Assembly: GCA_042091915.1 (NCBI GenBank)
Contig: JBELGO010000018.1
Coordinates: 1 to 24,124 of the forward strand
Direction of reading: 5' to 3'
DNA length: 24,124 nt
DNA from: LSUCC0057 sp042091915
Lineage (GTDB): Bacteria > Pseudomonadota > Gammaproteobacteria > Pseudomonadales > Porticoccaceae
Below, in pieces: positions 22,293 through 24,124 of the stretch; within the stretch, counting starts at the first letter, position 1, and each line of letters begins with the position of its first letter. The notes beneath the pieces were generated by a model that had not been told where the DNA came from, searched no databases, and saw only the letters and a list, made by a program, of their open reading frames with translations. Position numbers and translations under genes: made by a program.

Positions 22293-22661
22293 ATGAACCC
22301 GGCTGATGCACAACAAATTATTGATCAATACTTAGCGGCTTTAGTCGCTGGTGACTTGGCGGCTGTCTTGGAACTTTTTGCAGAAGATGCCACCGTTGAA
22401 GACCCCGTCGGTAGCCCTGTGATACAGGGCCGAGAAGCTTTAGCGGGGTTTTATCAGGTGGCTGTAGACAGTGTCAGCGCGGCCAATACTACCGGAGCTG
22501 TTCGCTGTGCGGGCAACGAATTTACCGTTCCCTTTGCTATTGAGGCGAGCTTAGGTGCCAAAGTGGGGATTGAGATTATTGATCACTTCGTCGTCAACGA
22601 TGAGGGTAAAATCTCAGCGATGCGCGCATTTTGGTCAAAAGAGAACGTCCGGCCACTTTAG
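22293..22661 (+). CDS. ksi: Steroid Delta5-3-ketoisomerase
   Basis: A 122-aa NTF2-fold enzyme that moves the Delta5 double bond of 3-keto-Delta5-steroids to Delta4. It aligns by eye with Comamonas testosteroni ketosteroid isomerase over its whole length. IDQYLAALVAGD carries Tyr13 (Tyr14 there), DATVEDPVGS carries Asp37 (Asp38, the proton-shuttling base), and IIDHF carries Asp97 (Asp99, oxyanion hole). The C-terminal GKISAMRAFWSKENV also matches. All three catalytic residues are thus intact and the length is the family's. GAGGAG at 22282-22287 sets the start. It closes the NMO-crotonase-Rieske unit before a bidirectional terminator. It is the most specific steroid marker in the window, indicating growth on 3beta-hydroxy-Delta5-sterols or related ketosteroids. 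Confidence 0.92.
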   Translation: MNPADAQQIIDQYLAALVAGDLAAVLELFAEDATVEDPVGSPVIQGREALAGFYQVAVDSVSAANTTGAVRCAGNEFTVPFAIEASLGAKVGIEIIDHFVVNDEGKISAMRAFWSKENVRPL

Positions 22662-22676
22662 TTTTTGTGCAGCTAT

Positions 22677-22708
22677 AAAAAAAAGGGCCTCAGTAGAGGC
22701 CCTTTTTT
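22677..22708. terminator. Bidirectional terminator between ksi and the LuxR gene
   Basis: GGGCCTC and GAGGCCC pair around an AGTA loop, flanked by eight A and six T. It serves the plus-strand ksi transcript and the convergent minus-strand regulator. Confidence 0.92.
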
Positions 22709-22727
22709 GTACCTGTTGTTGTTCTTC

Positions 22728-23870
22728 TCAAGAGAAGGTGACTAGGCTTTTTAGAATGAGGCTCACTAGCATAGATTGCTGCGACACACCTGTCTTGGCA
22801 AATATTGAGCGTAGCTGTGCGCGCGCGGTGTTGCGCGCAATGCCAAGCTGCTGCGCACTCTGGTCGAGATTGGCGCCTTCGGCGAGGTACTTGGCCAGCA
22901 TCGACTCAGCTTTTGTCAGCCCATAGATCGACATGAGAATACGTATGTCGATGTCGTAGCTTTTTTCAGGTTCGTTGACGAAAACCATCATATGCGGTGT
23001 GTGGCTGGGATCGACACTTTTGTCGATCATCATCGGTTTTATGAGAATTTCTAAATCCGCTTTGCCCGAGGGACGATCAGCTGAAAGGGCATTGACCTGA
23101 GCCACTGATTGCTGGCGCTGCGCCTCTAACACTTCGTCGATATAGCCAGAAAACTTCGCTCTAGCTGTGGAGCTATCGAGATGAATGGTGTCGTTAATAA
23201 TATGGATGCCATCTTTGTTGCGCAGCAGTTCGTCGGCAACTGCATTGCGAGTGATTACTTTGCCTCGTTCATCCAAAGTAATAATGCCAATGCTCTGCCG
23301 GCTAAAGGTCTTGCTGTAGAGCTTGCGCTCAGCATCTAGCTGGATCAGCTGCATACCGTTGGAAACTGCGCGCTGGATATGTGGCCCCATCAGTGTCAGC
23401 AGCGCGCGCTCTTCACTGCCAAAATTCTTAGCTGTTTTAGGGCGGCAGAAGCGCACACTGAACCGTTGACCATTGGCATTGCGCAAATCGATACCGACCA
23501 TATGGTGGATATTGATTGGCTTCATGCAGAACTCGTAGAGTTCAGAGTCTTCTAGCGAGCTGTAGGAGTGACATTCATCGAGAGTGACCACTTCGCCCCA
23601 AGGCAGATTAGTCATCAAATTGGCGGTGTAGTAGCGATCGGTGTAGGGGTTGTCGTGATCGTCAATAAAGGTTTTAGGCAGGTTTTCACAGCTGACAAAC
23701 AGCAGACCGCCGTCGTCGGCAACCGGTTCGCGAAGGGTGATAGAAGCAAAGTTTGAATCGATAACTTTGCGTATCGCGGATAAAAAATTATTGTAGGGAT
23801 CTTCCTCGATATGGCCGTCGTAAAGATGGCCAATCATCTTGGAGAACTCTTCGAGCGTTGGTGTGAGCAT
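22728..23870 (-). CDS. LuxR-family transcriptional regulator, TeiR-like
   Basis: A 380-aa regulator. The C-terminal LuxR-type helix-turn-helix spans about 317-372 (GLTKAESMLAKYLAEG, then LGIARNTARAQLRSIFAKTGV). Residues 1-180 are a GAF-like candidate sensor region. Residues 190-300 look PAS-like (SIGIITLDERGKVITRNAVAD). No response-regulator receiver domain or membrane segment is seen, so it likely senses a cytoplasmic ligand. The size and HTH type match TeiR, the testosterone-induced activator of Comamonas testosteroni steroid genes. The neighbouring ksi and the hydrolase tail fit that role, though orthology is inferred. The ATG at 23870 lacks a good ribosome site; an in-frame ATG at 23837 is an alternative. 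It may regulate the ksi unit and the hydrolase side. Confidence 0.88.
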   Translation of the reverse strand: MLTPTLEEFSKMIGHLYDGHIEEDPYNNFLSAIRKVIDSNFASITLREPVADDGGLLFVSCENLPKTFIDDHDNPYTDRYYTANLMTNLPWGEVVTLDECHSYSSLEDSELYEFCMKPINIHHMVGIDLRNANGQRFSVRFCRPKTAKNFGSEERALLTLMGPHIQRAVSNGMQLIQLDAERKLYSKTFSRQSIGIITLDERGKVITRNAVADELLRNKDGIHIINDTIHLDSSTARAKFSGYIDEVLEAQRQQSVAQVNALSADRPSGKADLEILIKPMMIDKSVDPSHTPHMMVFVNEPEKSYDIDIRILMSIYGLTKAESMLAKYLAEGANLDQSAQQLGIARNTARAQLRSIFAKTGVSQQSMLVSLILKSLVTFS

Positions 23871-23996
23871 TGCGGTGCTTCTACTCCCAATCTAAATAAA
23901 TCCAGTGGCTGGATACCCCAAACCTTGGAAGCTAATGTAGCAAATTTTTATCGCGTTAGTACAACTACTGGACGTTTGTTTGTTCAGCTAAATTAC

Positions 23997-24011
23997 CGCT
24001 GCCTAGCAGCG
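23997..24011 (-). terminator. Short hairpin after the hydrolase gene
   Basis: CGCTGC and GCAGCG with a three-base loop lie directly after the hydrolase stop. There is no clear T-run on the minus strand, so it may only weaken read-through into the regulator. The rest of 23871-24012 shows no promoter I trust. Confidence 0.3.
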
Positions 24012-24012
24012 A

Positions 24013-24124
24013 TCAACGGGCTGATGAGCGACCTATAAACGCCAGAGATTGAGAGTTGAACTCATCGGGATATTCAACCATCACCCAGTGGCCACAACGA
24101 GTGCGCAGATGTAGCTGAGCATCG
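24013..24124 (-). CDS. Alpha/beta hydrolase, C-terminal fragment (HsaD/TesD-like)
   Basis: Only the last 37 residues are in the window; the gene continues past the right edge. They read AQLHLRTRCGHWVMVEYPDE followed by FNSQSLAFIGRSSAR and a TGA at 24013-24015. CGHW with the following E-x-P-x-E-F-N is the catalytic-histidine end of meta-cleavage-product hydrolases such as HsaD, TesD and BphD. In steroid degradation TesD/HsaD cleaves the opened A ring. With only this tail, other alpha/beta hydrolases with a GHW motif remain possible. It runs in the same direction as the LuxR gene, 142 bp upstream of it. Confidence 0.65.
   Translation of the reverse strand, partial: DAQLHLRTRCGHWVMVEYPDEFNSQSLAFIGRSSAR

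Overview
The window (24,124 bp) reads as a steroid-catabolism region of a proteobacterium, most likely a marine gammaproteobacterium. This placement rests on the TonB-dependent receptor, Shine-Dalgarno-led genes and protein style, not on a marker gene. No rRNA, tRNA, CRISPR array or insertion sequence was seen. The anchor is a 122-aa steroid Delta5-3-ketoisomerase (22293-22661) with all three catalytic residues. It lies 18 nt behind a KshA-like Rieske oxygenase. An EchA20-like crotonase, a nitronate-monooxygenase-fold flavoprotein of the IpdC/ScdK kind, a TeiR-like LuxR regulator and the tail of a meta-cleavage-type hydrolase complete that end.

Layout, left to right. (1) 185-4298 (+): four-gene operon of a KstD-like FAD dehydrogenase, a SnoaL/BaiE-like protein, an Old Yellow Enzyme with an altered active-site pair, and an amidohydrolase-fold protein lacking most metal ligands; it ends at a terminator (4303-4332). 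(2) 4331-6453: a MaoC hydratase (-) divergent from two short-chain dehydrogenases (+). (3) 6476-8602 (-): a 708-aa BaiCD/2,4-dienoyl-CoA-reductase-like flavo-iron-sulfur reductase, divergent from an AraC regulator (8895-10001, +), with palindromes in the 292-bp gap. (4) 10135-13303 (+): a second SnoaL-like protein and a TonB-dependent receptor. (5) 18961 down to 13396 (-): five-gene operon of an acyl-CoA synthetase, a catalytic acyl-CoA dehydrogenase, a non-catalytic partner, an EthD-like protein and a short-chain dehydrogenase; it meets the receptor gene at a bidirectional terminator. (6) 19252-22661 (+): NMO flavoprotein, crotonase, Rieske oxygenase, ketosteroid isomerase, then another bidirectional terminator. 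(7) 23870-22728 (-): LuxR regulator, preceded by the 3' end of an alpha/beta hydrolase (24013-24124, -).

Putative logic: the receptor brings in a steroid. Ketosteroid isomerase, the KstD-like enzyme and the KshA-like oxygenase would set up ring A/B opening. The CoA ligase, acyl-CoA dehydrogenase heteromer, hydratases and short-chain dehydrogenases would beta-oxidise side-chain or ring C/D acids. The NMO/EchA20-like pair would act on the last rings. The least explained part is operon 1 with the BaiCD-like reductase. Their make-up (dehydrogenase, SnoaL dehydratase, two OYE-type reductases) recalls bile-acid 7-dehydroxylation or Delta4,6 chemistry and may be an undescribed nucleus-modifying branch. 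The Rieske reductase partner, the seco-steroid hydroxylase, the extradiol dioxygenase and a thiolase are not in the window.
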